A stretch of 59,156 nt of DNA from DASPLX01 sp035627375 (GTDB lineage Bacteria; Pseudomonadota; Gammaproteobacteria; Burkholderiales; Burkholderiaceae_D): NCBI GenBank assembly GCA_035627375.1, contig DASPLX010000076.1:1-59156 (forward strand), given 5' to 3'. The position numbers and the translations under genes were made by a program. How positions within the stretch are numbered: position 1 is the stretch's first letter; every line of letters begins with the position of its first letter. A model generated the notes under the pieces. The model was given only the letters and a program-made list of their open reading frames with translations. It was not told the origin of the DNA and searched no databases. This document shows, piece by piece, positions 33,799 through 42,501 of the stretch.

Positions 33799-34719
33799 AT
33801 GTTCGAAAAACTGCATGCCGTTGCCAAGCAGGTAAATCAAATCATCGTCGGAAAGGACACGCAGGTGCGCCAGGCGCTGGTCTGCCTCCTGGCCGGCGGC
33901 CATCTCCTGATCGAAGACGTCCCTGGCGTCGGCAAGACCACGCTGGCCCATGCGCTGGCCGTCTCGCTCGGCTTGAAGTTCAACCGCATCCAGTTCACGA
34001 GCGACCTGCTGCCGGCCGACGTGGTCGGCATCTCGATCTTCGACCGCGAAAAGAACGGCTTCGTTTTTCATCCCGGCCCGGTCTTCACCCAAGTGCTGCT
34101 GGCCGACGAGATCAACCGCGCCACGCCGAAGACCCAGTCGTCCCTGCTCGAAGCGATGGAAGAGCGCCAAGTCACGGCCGACGGCACGACGCGCGACCTG
34201 CCCGCGCCCTTCTTCGTGATCGCGACGCAGAATCCGACCCATCAGATCGGCACCTTCCAATTGCCCGAATCGCAACTCGACCGCTTCCTGATGTGCCTGT
34301 CGCTCGGTTATCCCGACGCCGCCTCCGAACGCGCGCTGCTGATGGGCGAGGACCGCAGAAGCCTCCTGAAGACGATGCACATGGCGATGCATCCGGAAGA
34401 ATTGCTGGCCGCCCAACGTGCGGTGCCGCGCATCCACGCCTCCCCGGCGTTGATCGATTACGTGCAATCCTTGACGCAAGCGTCGCGCCAGAACGGCTTG
34501 TTCGCCGAGGGCATGAGCCCGCGCGCCGCGATCGCGTTGCTGCAGGCGGCCCGCGCCTGGGCGGCCATGGAAGGCCGGAACCACGCCATCCCGGAGGACG
34601 TGCAAGCGGTGCTGGTGCCGGTGATCGCGCATCGCCTGCGGCCGCTGAAGACCGGCGCCGGAAGTGCCGCCGGCAGCCGCGACCTGGTGTTGCAATTGAT
34701 GAAATCGGTGCCGGTCTGA
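33799..34719 (+). CDS. MoxR-family AAA ATPase
   Basis: 306 aa. Walker A EDVPGVGKTTLAHALA (about residue 40), Walker B VLLADEINRATPKTQSSLLEAMEE (about 100), sensor 1 VIATQNPTHQIGTFQLPESQLDRF and a C-terminal lid. MoxR ATPases work as chaperones, usually with DUF58 (VWA-like) and transglutaminase proteins, exactly the next genes here. Probably the first gene of the MoxR-DUF58-TgpA-MltB operon. Confidence 0.93.
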   Translation: MFEKLHAVAKQVNQIIVGKDTQVRQALVCLLAGGHLLIEDVPGVGKTTLAHALAVSLGLKFNRIQFTSDLLPADVVGISIFDREKNGFVFHPGPVFTQVLLADEINRATPKTQSSLLEAMEERQVTADGTTRDLPAPFFVIATQNPTHQIGTFQLPESQLDRFLMCLSLGYPDAASERALLMGEDRRSLLKTMHMAMHPEELLAAQRAVPRIHASPALIDYVQSLTQASRQNGLFAEGMSPRAAIALLQAARAWAAMEGRNHAIPEDVQAVLVPVIAHRLRPLKTGAGSAAGSRDLVLQLMKSVPV

Positions 34720-34745
34720 GTTTTCGCCGCCGCATTCGCCGCCCC

Positions 34746-35759
34746 ATGACCAGCCGAGCACCCTCCATGGTCGACGCCGCCCGCCAGTGGATGCGCCAGC
34801 AGATCGAGCAGCGCCTGTTCCGGTTGCGGCCGGTCGAGAACGGCGAGATCTTCCTTTACCAGCGCCGGGTCTTCATCATCCCTTCGTCGGCCGGGCTCGG
34901 CTTCGCCGCGCTCCTGGTCGTGCTGTTCATCGGCTCCGTCAATTACAACCTCAGCCTCGGTTTCGGCCTGACCTTCCTGCTGGGAGGCTGCGCACTGATC
35001 GACATGACGCTGACCTTCCGCAATCTCGCCCACCTGTCGCTCCTGGCCGGCCGCACGCATCCGGTATTCGCGGGCGAAGAAGCGCAATTCGAGCTACTGG
35101 TCATCAACCGGCGCAAGCATGACCGCTATGCACTGCGGCTCGGCTTCGTCGGCAAGGATTTGCCGGCGCTCGAGCAGACAATCGATGTGCCGGGCGGCAC
35201 GACGCGCATCGCGACGCTGGCGGTTCAGGCGCAGCGGCGCGGCTGGCTGCAGGCGCCGCGCGTGCGGCTGCACACGAAATTTCCGCTCGGCCTGTTCTTC
35301 TGCTGGGCATATTGGTCGCCCGATGCCAGAGCGCTCGTTTACCCGCGTCCGGAAGACGACGCGCCGCCGCTGCCGAGCGCGGGTCTTGTTCTCGGCGATG
35401 GACAGGGCGCCGCCGGCAACGAGGATTTCGCGGGCGTGCGCGCCTATCAGGCCGGCGATTCGTTGCGGCAGCTCGCATGGCGCCAGATCGCGCGCATTTC
35501 GCCGGACGCGGGTTCGACCCTGGTGACCAAGCATTTCGAAGGCGGCGCGGCAAGCGAACTCTGCCTCGATTACCGGCAGCTGCCGCCCGGCATGGATCAT
35601 GAGGCCAGGTTATCGCGCCTGACGCGCTGGGTCCTGGAAGCCGAAGCGCGCGGCGCCGCCTATGCCCTGCAGCTCGGCGCGATCCGCCTGCCCGCCGCGA
35701 TCGGCCCGGCGCACCGGGAAGCCTGCCTGCGCGCGCTCGCGCTATTCGAGGGGGCCTGA
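34746..35759 (+). CDS. DUF58 membrane protein
   Basis: 337 aa from ATG 34746 (MTSRAPSMVDAARQW; ATG 34767 is an alternative). Two close N-terminal hydrophobic segments (residues about 45-85) lead to a DUF58 domain with the VYPRPEDD segment, GNEDFAGVRAYQAGDSLRQLAWRQIAR (the DUF58 core) and LCLDYRQLPP. It works with the MoxR ATPase. The gene ends in TGATG, overlapping the next start. The upstream extension to 34293 runs over moxR and is not coding. Confidence 0.9.
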   Translation: MTSRAPSMVDAARQWMRQQIEQRLFRLRPVENGEIFLYQRRVFIIPSSAGLGFAALLVVLFIGSVNYNLSLGFGLTFLLGGCALIDMTLTFRNLAHLSLLAGRTHPVFAGEEAQFELLVINRRKHDRYALRLGFVGKDLPALEQTIDVPGGTTRIATLAVQAQRRGWLQAPRVRLHTKFPLGLFFCWAYWSPDARALVYPRPEDDAPPLPSAGLVLGDGQGAAGNEDFAGVRAYQAGDSLRQLAWRQIARISPDAGSTLVTKHFEGGAASELCLDYRQLPPGMDHEARLSRLTRWVLEAEARGAAYALQLGAIRLPAAIGPAHREACLRALALFEGA

Positions 35760-37771
35760 TGCGGTTGTTCGAACGTTTCCGCACGATGTGGCCGCTGCCG
35801 CGCGACAAGGCCGACACGCTGCTCCTGCTCGGCACCTGCGCCCTCGTGCTGGCGCCGCACGGCGGCCACCTGCCGTCCTGGGCGCCGTGGATCTGCGCTC
35901 TCCTGCTGCTATGGCGCGGCTGGATCACCTGGCGCGGCAACCGCATGCCGCCGCGCTGGTTGCTGGCCCTGCTCGCCGCCGCGCTCCTGGGCAGCGTGTA
36001 TGCCTCTTACCGCACGGTGTTCGGGCAGACCGCCGGCGTCACCATGCTGGTATTGCTGCTCGCCCTGAAACTGCTCGAAATGCGCGCGCGGCGCGACTTG
36101 TTCGTCGTCCTGTTCCTCTGTCTATTCCTGCTGCTTGCACGCTTCTTCTATTCGCAATCGATTGCCGCCGCGCTCTATACGATCGCCGTCGTCGTCGTCT
36201 TGCTGGCCACGCAACTCACCTTTCAATACGCCGGCGAGGTGCCGCCCTTGAAGCGCCGTCTGCGTTTCGCCGCGTATATCGTCGCCATGGCGGTGCCGCT
36301 GACGCTGGCGCTATTCTTCCTGTTCCCGCGCATACAAGGTCCTCTCTGGGGCATGCCCGGCGACGCCGGCGCGGGACGCAGCGGACTGTCGGATACCATG
36401 TCCCCCGGGAATATCACCCAGCTCGCGCTGTCCGACGATATCGCCTTCCGTGTGCGATTCCTCGATCCTCCCCCGCATCAATCGAAACTCTATTGGCGCG
36501 GCGTCGTACTCGGCAGTTACGATGGCCGTACCTGGACACCGCTGTCGCCCGGCTTGGCCCACGGACAAGTCGCGGTCCGGCCGCGCGGCACGCCGATACG
36601 CCAGGAAGTGACGCTCGAACCGAGCGGGAAACGATGGTTGTTCGCGCTGGAACTTCCTCTGAACAAGCCGCAACTGAGCGATCGCGAGACCTACATCAAT
36701 CCCGATCTGCAGCTGCTGGCCGGACGGCCGCTGAGCGACCGCGTGCGCTATGAAGTCAGTTCTTTCGTCGATTTCGATGTGCAATTGACGGGGCCGACGG
36801 TCGCCCTGCGCAATTGGCTGATCCTGCCGGCCGGATACAACCCTCAGACGCTGGCCTTCGCCGATCGCCTGCGAAGGCAATTCGACGATCCAGCCCGGTT
36901 CGTCGACGCCGTGCTCGCGCACTTCCGCACCGAAAAATTCTTCTACACCCTGGAGCCGCCCGCGCTCGGCCAGGACGCAATCGATGAATTCCTGTTCTCG
37001 ACGCGCGCCGGCTTTTGCGAGCACTACGCGAGCGCCTTCGTGGTGCTGATGCGCGCGGCCGGCATTCCGGCGCGTGTCATCACCGGTTATCAAGGCGGCA
37101 CGATCAACCCCATCGACGGTTACATGGTAGTGCGCCAGTCCGACGCCCATGCCTGGGCGGAGGTCTGGCTCGGCAATCGCGGTTGGGTGCGCGTCGATCC
37201 GACCGCGGCCGTGGCGCCGGGCCGGGTCGAACAGAATCTCTCGACCATCCTGCCGCGCCGCGCCCTCGGCGGCCTGATCACTCTCGACGTCGGCCGCAGC
37301 CCCTGGTTGTCGAAACTGCGCTTCAATTGGGATGCGATCACGAACCAATGGAACCAATGGGTCTTGAATTACTCTTTGGAAAAGCAGCAAAGCCTGCTGC
37401 GCGCGCTCGGCTTCACCGAACCCGATTGGCGCACGCTGCTGGCGTTACTGGCCACGGCGGCTTCCCTGATTCTTGCCGCAGCCGCCTTTTTCTTGTTGCG
37501 GAACCGCCAGAAGCCGGATCCGGTCAATGCATGCTATCGCGCGCTGTGCGAATCGATGGCGAGGCGCGGCCTGCCGCGCGCGCCGCACGAAGGTCCGCGC
37601 GCGTATCGCTTGCGGCTGACCGCGGCCGATTCGCCGCTGGATCACGGCCGGAAATCGGCGATAGAACGTTTCTTGCAACTCTATGAAGCGCTGCAATATG
37701 GCGCAAACGACAAAGGAATGCGCTTGGCCGCGCTATCCGAATTGAAATCCCTGTTATCCGCCTGCCGATGA
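35759..37771 (+). CDS. DUF3488 and transglutaminase-like domain membrane protein (TgpA-like)
   Basis: 670 aa. About five hydrophobic segments in the first 190 residues (DUF3488), then a periplasmic transglutaminase core: SKLYWRGVVLGSYDGRTWTP, the catalytic Cys in TRAGFCEHYASAFVVLMRAAGIPARV (about 420), His in SDAHAWAEVWL and Asp in VRVDPTAAV. A further membrane segment is near 565 and a DUF4129-type tail follows (CYRALCESMARRGLPRAPHEGP). It overlaps its neighbours by 3 bases on the 5' side and 4 on the 3' side. The cell-surface substrate is not known. Confidence 0.92.
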   Translation: MRLFERFRTMWPLPRDKADTLLLLGTCALVLAPHGGHLPSWAPWICALLLLWRGWITWRGNRMPPRWLLALLAAALLGSVYASYRTVFGQTAGVTMLVLLLALKLLEMRARRDLFVVLFLCLFLLLARFFYSQSIAAALYTIAVVVVLLATQLTFQYAGEVPPLKRRLRFAAYIVAMAVPLTLALFFLFPRIQGPLWGMPGDAGAGRSGLSDTMSPGNITQLALSDDIAFRVRFLDPPPHQSKLYWRGVVLGSYDGRTWTPLSPGLAHGQVAVRPRGTPIRQEVTLEPSGKRWLFALELPLNKPQLSDRETYINPDLQLLAGRPLSDRVRYEVSSFVDFDVQLTGPTVALRNWLILPAGYNPQTLAFADRLRRQFDDPARFVDAVLAHFRTEKFFYTLEPPALGQDAIDEFLFSTRAGFCEHYASAFVVLMRAAGIPARVITGYQGGTINPIDGYMVVRQSDAHAWAEVWLGNRGWVRVDPTAAVAPGRVEQNLSTILPRRALGGLITLDVGRSPWLSKLRFNWDAITNQWNQWVLNYSLEKQQSLLRALGFTEPDWRTLLALLATAASLILAAAAFFLLRNRQKPDPVNACYRALCESMARRGLPRAPHEGPRAYRLRLTAADSPLDHGRKSAIERFLQLYEALQYGANDKGMRLAALSELKSLLSACR

Positions 37772-38928
37772 AATTCCTTGCGTTGCCCGTTCTGCTGACT
37801 GCTGCATTCTCCCTGCTTGCCGCGCCGGCGGGAGGAAAGCCGGCCCAAAGACCAGCCCCGACCGCCGCGAAGGCCCCGCAAATCGCCGGCGATCCGGAAG
37901 AGCTCGGCGAGTTCGCCGACTTCACGCAATGGACGGGCGTGCCGGAGTTCATCGACCAGATGGTCGAAAAACATGACTTCCCGCGCCCCGAAGTGGAAGA
38001 CGCGCTACGCAAGGCGCGTTACGTGGAACTCGCGATCCAGCTGGTCAAGCCGGCGCCCCCCGGCAAACCCAAGAACTGGGCCGCGTATCGGGCGCGCTTC
38101 CTGGATCCGGTACGCATCAAGACCGGCGTCGCCTTCTGGAACGATCATGAAGAAGCGTTGGCGCGCGCGGAGCGGCAATACGGCGTGCCGGCCGAGATCA
38201 TCATCGGCATTCTCGGCGTGGAGACGATCTACGGCCGCAATACCGGCAAGTTCCGCGTCATGGATGCGATCACGACGCTGGCCTTCGCCTATCCCGAAAC
38301 CCCGAACCGTAAGGCACGCATGGAATATTTCCGGGGCGAACTCGAAAACACCCTCTTGTTCGCGCGTGATTCCGGCATCGATCCGTTCACGCTGCTCGGC
38401 TCCTACGCCGGCGCGATCGGATTGCCGCAATTCATGCCTGGCAGCATCCTACGGTACGCGGTCGATTTCGACGGCGACGACAAGATCGATTTGCGCCAGT
38501 CGCCGCAGGATGCCATCGGCAGCATCGCCAGCTTCCTGTCGCGACACGGCTGGAAGCGCGGCGAACCGATCGCCTTTCCGGCCGGCGTGACGGCCGCGAC
38601 CGACGGCGAAACACCGGACTGGAAGCGTTTCATCGGCCAACCTCTGGAGGCGAAATTCCGGCTCGAGGAATTGAAACAGCACGGAATATCGGTGTCGGAC
38701 GATGTGCCGACCAACCTCGGCTATGGACTGGTCGATCTGCAGAACGGTTTCGACCCGACCGAGTATTGGCTCGGGACCGCCAACTTCTACGCCATCGCGC
38801 ACTACAACCGCAGCTTCTTCTATGCGATGTCGGTGGTCGAATTGGGACGCGCGGTACGCAATGCGCGCGGCGGCGCGCAAGACGAGCCGCCTCGGAACAT
38901 CAACGCCCAGGCTCGGCCGGCGCCTTGA
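37768..38928 (+). CDS. mltB: Lytic murein transglycosylase B
   Basis: 386 aa. Signal peptide 1-20 (LAAPAGG end; no lipobox cysteine seen, unlike E. coli MltB). The core YGVPAEIIIGILGVETIYGRNTG carries the catalytic Glu (about residue 153) and RVMDAITTLAFAYP, GSYAGAIGLPQFMPGSILRYAVDFDGDDKIDL are typical. Cleaves peptidoglycan with formation of 1,6-anhydro ends. The ATG overlaps the previous stop by four bases, so it belongs to the MoxR-TgpA operon. Its 3' end overlaps the convergent yaeQ gene by 29 bases. Confidence 0.93.
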   Translation: MKFLALPVLLTAAFSLLAAPAGGKPAQRPAPTAAKAPQIAGDPEELGEFADFTQWTGVPEFIDQMVEKHDFPRPEVEDALRKARYVELAIQLVKPAPPGKPKNWAAYRARFLDPVRIKTGVAFWNDHEEALARAERQYGVPAEIIIGILGVETIYGRNTGKFRVMDAITTLAFAYPETPNRKARMEYFRGELENTLLFARDSGIDPFTLLGSYAGAIGLPQFMPGSILRYAVDFDGDDKIDLRQSPQDAIGSIASFLSRHGWKRGEPIAFPAGVTAATDGETPDWKRFIGQPLEAKFRLEELKQHGISVSDDVPTNLGYGLVDLQNGFDPTEYWLGTANFYAIAHYNRSFFYAMSVVELGRAVRNARGGAQDEPPRNINAQARPAP

Positions 38929-39454
38929 GCGCCGTCAGCTCGAGTTGCACATCCCCCTCGCCGCTGGCGAACCAGATGTGGCCGTCCTGCACCGTGCATT
39001 GCAATTGCATCGTGCGCCGGGCAAGCGCCGCGAGCGCCTGGCTGGATGCCGATGGAATATTGAAAACGGCGAGATTCCGCGCACGATCGAGCTTGCCGGA
39101 GATCTGGTTCCACCACACGCCGCTGGCCGCGCTATAGCTGAATACGACGACGCGCTCGGCGCGGCCGCATGCTTTCATGAGACGTTTGTCGTCGGGTTGC
39201 CCCACTTCGATCCAAAGATCGATCGCACCGGTCAAATCCTTTTGCCATAGATCGGGTTCATCGTCCGTGCTCAATCCCTTGCCGAAGGCGAGAGCATCGT
39301 GGGCATTCAGCGCGAACGCCAGCAGGCGGACCATCATTCGCTCGTCGGTCTCGGAAGGGTGGCGCGCGATGGTCAACGCATGCTTTCCATAGTAGTGCCG
39401 ATCCATGTCTGCAATCTGGAGGTCGGCTTTATAGATGACTGCTTTGAGGGCCAT
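38900..39454 (-). CDS. yaeQ: YaeQ family protein
   Basis: 184 aa from ATG 39454 (MALKAVIYKADLQIADMDRHYY). The DRHYYGKHALTIARHPSETDERMM and AIDLWIEVGQPD segments are YaeQ family, a PD-(D/E)XK-like fold of unknown exact role, reported to affect the response of RfaH mutants. Length is normal. The open frame up to 39613 is Arg/Lys-rich and upstream of the family start. Confidence 0.9.
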   Translation of the reverse strand: MALKAVIYKADLQIADMDRHYYGKHALTIARHPSETDERMMVRLLAFALNAHDALAFGKGLSTDDEPDLWQKDLTGAIDLWIEVGQPDDKRLMKACGRAERVVVFSYSAASGVWWNQISGKLDRARNLAVFNIPSASSQALAALARRTMQLQCTVQDGHIWFASGEGDVQLELTALKAPAEPGR

Positions 39455-39611
39455 GACGAGAGCTTCCGCGCGACGCGGTCTAGGATGAATGAAGAGCGCA
39501 AGCATAGCCGATTTCTCGGCCGCCTCGTCTTGCCCGTATGCACTCTTTGTAAATTTGCGGTCATAATGTCGCGTTGACCGAAACTCCCTTACTTGTTCCC
39601 ACTGTTCGCAC

Positions 39612-40229
39612 ATGATTCAACTCGCGATCGACCATACGAATCACGGCATTGCCGTCCCCTCGACCGATGCCCGTACCGCAGCGGCCATGGCAGCCATCGA
39701 GGCAACCCGGATCTGGGTCGACAAGGCAGTCATCGGCTTGAATCTCTGCCCATTCGCGAAGGCAGTCCAGGTCAAGCGGCAAATCCGCTATGCCGTCAGC
39801 GGCGCGCATCATGCCGAGGAATTGCTCGACGACCTGGCGATCGAACTGCGGCACCTGGAGGATGCCGAACCGGCCCTGCTCGACACGACGATCCTGATTC
39901 ATCCTTACGTGTTGACCGATTTTCTCGACTACAACGATTTCCTCGAAATCGCCGACGATCTCGTCACTGAACTCGGGCTGGCGGGAGAACTTCAGATCGC
40001 GAGTTTTCATCCCGACTATCAGTTCGCCGACGCGGCGGTCAACGATATCGCCAACTTCACGAACCGTTCTCCTTACCCAGTACTCCACTTACTGCGCGAA
40101 ACGAGCGTCGAACGGGCAGTGACTTCTTATCCGGACACCGAAGACATCTATCGCAAGAACATCGAAACCATGCGCCGGCTCGGTCATGCCGGCTGGCATC
40201 GGCTTGGTTTGACGCCACAGAAAAAGTAA
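39612..40229 (+). CDS. DUF1415 family protein
   Basis: 205 aa (first ATG 39612). WVDKAVIGLNLCPFAKAV (Cys within LNLCPFA), DTTILIHPYVLTDFLDYNDFLE, and the end SFHPDYQFADAAVNDIANFTNRSPYPVLHLLRE are the DUF1415 signature. No function is established. Divergent from yaeQ. The first 25 residues are variable, so ATG 39687 (MAAIEATRIW) is another possible start. Confidence 0.88.
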   Translation: MIQLAIDHTNHGIAVPSTDARTAAAMAAIEATRIWVDKAVIGLNLCPFAKAVQVKRQIRYAVSGAHHAEELLDDLAIELRHLEDAEPALLDTTILIHPYVLTDFLDYNDFLEIADDLVTELGLAGELQIASFHPDYQFADAAVNDIANFTNRSPYPVLHLLRETSVERAVTSYPDTEDIYRKNIETMRRLGHAGWHRLGLTPQKK

Positions 40230-40624
40230 GCTTCGGCTCTGCGCCTTTCCGTCGCGGGGCCAAGGACTGTCCAAGTGGTAATTAGTGGTCATGCAACATG
40301 ACCATATTGACAGTAGTTTCCGCTTTCCATTTAATCATTTGCATTTCCAATTGACATCATATGGCGTGTCGTCAAGGTCAGCGCTCACTAGGCTGATGTA
40401 GCAAAGCAAATTGTGTCTCCAAAATGCCCATATCACTTTTTGCATTGGCTTTTTGGAATGCATTGACTATATTTCCATAGTACAATTGATTCGGGAGAGA
40501 AAGTTTCGCGTCTTGTCTGATGTGAATTCTAAAAATAACAATGTTTCAGTATCTTGTATTTTTGCAATGAATTCGCAGGTGAATTTCCTTGTACAATCTG
40601 TCAACATTTGGAAAGACTGACACC
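40230..40624. promoter_or_regulatory. AT-rich leader region upstream of small HTH gene
   Basis: About 395 bases of clearly lower GC than either side and without a credible gene: a 69-aa TTG-started frame at 40411 was rejected. It contains a perfect inverted repeat TGGTCATG (40286-40293) CAA CATGACCA (40297-40304) and two GTACAAT/TTGTACAA motifs further down. It likely holds the promoter and operator for the HTH gene. Confidence 0.5.
40286..40304. promoter_or_regulatory. Perfect inverted repeat, candidate operator
   Basis: Arms TGGTCATG and CATGACCA with a 3-base centre (CAA). Lies about 320 bases before the HTH gene and about 60 after the DUF1415 stop. A binding site for a dimeric regulator is the simplest reading. 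Confidence 0.45.
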
Positions 40625-40972
40625 ATGACCAGCCAAGCAGACAATACCGTAACGAGTAACCGGCTTGCCGACCAAGTCAATTACGACCCGAACAACCTGC
40701 TCGATGCCCTGATCGAGAAACTGGGCTTGAAAAACGATGCGGCACTGTCGCGCGCCTTGGAAGTGGCGCCCCCGGTGATCAGCAAGATTCGTCATCGCCG
40801 CTTGCCGGTGGGCGCATCGCTGCTGATCCGCATGCATGAAGTGAGCGATTTGAGCATCAAGGATCTGCGCATCCTGATGGGCGATCGCCGCGATAAATTC
40901 CGCATCAGCGACAAGCAGTTCAAGCCGAAGCCGGGCGAAGCCAAAGCGTCCGACATGGGAGGCGAAGACTGA
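40625..40972 (+). CDS. Small helix-turn-helix protein of unknown target
   Basis: 115 aa from ATG 40625 (MTSQADNTVTSNRLADQVNY). Residues about 23-80 are a lambda-repressor-like HTH: LLDALIEKLGLKNDAALSRALEVAPPVISKIRHRRLPVGASLLIRMHEVSDLSIKDLRILMG. The C-terminal end is a basic Lys/Pro tail. There is no sensor domain and no toxin partner next to it; it is convergent with cysM. A nucleoid-like or single-gene regulator role is possible but I cannot name a target. Confidence 0.8.
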   Translation: MTSQADNTVTSNRLADQVNYDPNNLLDALIEKLGLKNDAALSRALEVAPPVISKIRHRRLPVGASLLIRMHEVSDLSIKDLRILMGDRRDKFRISDKQFKPKPGEAKASDMGGED

Positions 40973-40987
40973 TTTTCGGCGGGAAGC

Positions 40988-41012
40988 CTTCCCCGCAGGC
41001 TTAGGCGGGGAA
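40988..41012. terminator. Stem-loop over the cysM stop codon
   Basis: CTTCCCCGC (40988-40996) / GCGGGGAAG (41004-41012) spans the end of the minus-strand cysM and lies 15 bases after the HTH gene stop. It could slow transcription from both sides. No T-run. Confidence 0.35.
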
Positions 41013-41903
41013 GACTCCGGTCGATAGATAGCGGTCGCCGCGATCGCAGACGATGAAGACAATCGTCGCGTTTTCGACGGTTTGCGAGATACGTAGAGCG
41101 ATTTCGCAGGCGCCGGCGGCGGAAATGCCGCAGAAAATCCCCTCTTCCACGGCCAGTCGGCGCGCCATCTGCTCCGCGACCGCCTGGCTGACCGATTCCA
41201 CCTGATCCACGCGCGACCTGTCGAAGATTTTCGGCATGTACGCTTCCGGCCATTTGCGGATGCCCGGAATCTGCGAACCCTCTTCCGGTTGAGCGCCGAT
41301 AATGCGGATCGCCGGGTTCTTCTCCTTCAAATATTGCGATACGCCCATGATGGTGCCGGTCGTACCCATGGCGCTGACGAAATGGGTCACGCGGCCGTCG
41401 GTATCGCGCCAGATTTCAGGCCCTGTGCCCTCATAGTGGGAACGTGGATTGTCCGGATTGGCGAATTGATCGAGGATGTAACCCTGCCCTTCCTTCTGCA
41501 TCTGCTCGGCGAGGTCGCGCGCGTACTCCATGCCGCCGTTCTTGGGCGTCAAAACAATCTTCGCGCCGTACGCCGCCATGCTCTGGCGGCGCTCCACGCT
41601 CAAGTTCTCGGGCATCAACAATACCATCTTGTAACCGCGCATCGCCGCCGCCATTGCCAGAGCGATGCCGGTATTGCCGCTGGTTGCCTCGATCAGCGTA
41701 TCGCCGGGCCGGATCTCTCCTCGCTCTTCCGCGCACTTGATCATCGACAACGCAGGCCGATCCTTGACCGACCCGGCCGGGTTATTGCCCTCCAGCTTGC
41801 CAAGAATGATGTTGTTGCGGCGTTCGGCATCCTCGCCAGGCAGGCGCTTCAGGCGAACCAAGGGTGTGTTGCCGATCGTGTCTTCGATGGTGAGATAAGG
41901 CAT
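41001..41903 (-). CDS. cysM: Cysteine synthase B
   Basis: 300 aa. PLP enzyme: Lys in NNPAGSVKDRPALSM, TSGNTGIALAMAAAMRGYK substrate loop, GTTGTIMGVSQYLKE phosphate loop, and the C-terminal CGISAAGACEIALRI. The GDTLIEA and RRSYHYEGTGPEIW-like segments are CysM rather than CysK. It makes cysteine from O-acetylserine and sulfide or thiosulfate. In Burkholderiales cysM is next to LPS heptose genes and comEA, as here. Confidence 0.95.
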   Translation of the reverse strand: MPYLTIEDTIGNTPLVRLKRLPGEDAERRNNIILGKLEGNNPAGSVKDRPALSMIKCAEERGEIRPGDTLIEATSGNTGIALAMAAAMRGYKMVLLMPENLSVERRQSMAAYGAKIVLTPKNGGMEYARDLAEQMQKEGQGYILDQFANPDNPRSHYEGTGPEIWRDTDGRVTHFVSAMGTTGTIMGVSQYLKEKNPAIRIIGAQPEEGSQIPGIRKWPEAYMPKIFDRSRVDQVESVSQAVAEQMARRLAVEEGIFCGISAAGACEIALRISQTVENATIVFIVCDRGDRYLSTGVFPA

Positions 41904-41974
41904 AGATGAGTTGAATGGATGGTGCGATGCGACTATTCTAATCGCAGACGCAAAAGCGAGTTGGAGCGGCCCTC

Positions 41975-42072
41975 TAGAGCGGATTCAGTCCGAATTGCGG
42001 ATTGCATAAGATCAAGTGCTGACAAGCGCAAGACGAGCGGCGCGATCCCAAATCCGGGCTGAATCCGCTCTA
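41975..42072. repeat. MITE-like element with terminal inverted repeats
   Basis: 98-bp segment between cysM and comEA. Ends are 14-bp perfect inverted repeats TAGAGCGGATTCAG (41975-41988) and CTGAATCCGCTCTA (42059-42072); pairing continues inward for about 8 more bases with a few mismatches (TCCGAATT against AAATCCGGG). Outer TA on both sides resembles a TA target duplication of IS630/Tc1-type elements. No reading frame inside, no second copy in this window. Confidence 0.55.
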
Positions 42073-42078
42073 ACGACA

Positions 42079-42108
42079 AAGCCCCATCGGCTTGCGCCGA
42101 CGGGGCTT
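42079..42108 (-). terminator. Terminator of comEA
   Basis: On the minus strand a 13-bp stem AAGCCCCGTCGGC / GCCGATGGGGCTT (one G-T pair) with a 4-base loop and a T-rich end, 34 bases after the comEA stop. Confidence 0.8.
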
Positions 42109-42141
42109 GTCCTGGCCGAGACCGCTGTGGCCGAGGTCGAA

Positions 42142-42501
42142 TCACTTCTTCTTGTCGGATGCCGAGGCCGAGGCCGACGCTGAAGCCTTGCTCTTTTTCT
42201 CTTCCTTGGCCGAGGCGGTTGCCGCGCTGCCCGACATGGCTTGGCCGTTGACCGTTAGGCCGGCTTCCGAGAGCGCGGCCGCCTTCTTGTCCTTGATTCC
42301 ACTGACGCGCTTTTGGAAGTCGGCCCAGTCCTTGAACTCACCCTTCTTGCGCTCGTCGAGAATGGCTTTCGAAATCGCGGGGCCGACGCCCTTGATGCTT
42401 TCAAGCGCCGCTTGATCGGCCTTGTTGACGTCGATTTGCGCAAAAGCGACGCTTACGGTCGCGACAAACATGGCTACTGCACACAACATTTTTTTGAACA
42501 T
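42142..42501 (-). CDS. comEA: ComEA-like helix-hairpin-helix protein with Ser/Ala tail
   Basis: 119 aa from ATG 42501. Signal peptide 1-20 (VSVAFAQ). Residues 22-85 hold a double helix-hairpin-helix: DVNKADQAALESIKGVGPAISKAILDERKKGEFKDWADF, the ComEA DNA-binding module for DNA uptake in the periplasm. The C-terminal 35 residues are an added Lys/Ser/Ala tail (KEEKKSKASASASASASDKKK). That tail resembles the mature parts of the two small secreted proteins at 1594 and 2058. Most ComEA proteins end soon after the helix-hairpin-helix. Confidence 0.88.
   Translation of the reverse strand: MFKKMLCAVAMFVATVSVAFAQIDVNKADQAALESIKGVGPAISKAILDERKKGEFKDWADFQKRVSGIKDKKAAALSEAGLTVNGQAMSGSAATASAKEEKKSKASASASASASDKKK

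Noticed and set aside
34293..34745. N-terminal extension of the DUF58 gene
   Set aside because: Overlaps moxR by more than 400 bases and reads as Arg-rich out-of-frame sequence.
40411..40620. 69-aa frame in the AT-rich leader before the HTH gene
   Set aside because: Begins at TTG, lacks a ribosome-binding site and resembles random translation of AT-rich DNA.
42059..42108. CRISPR-like repeat
   Set aside because: Only one pair of inverted arms and no spaced direct repeats.
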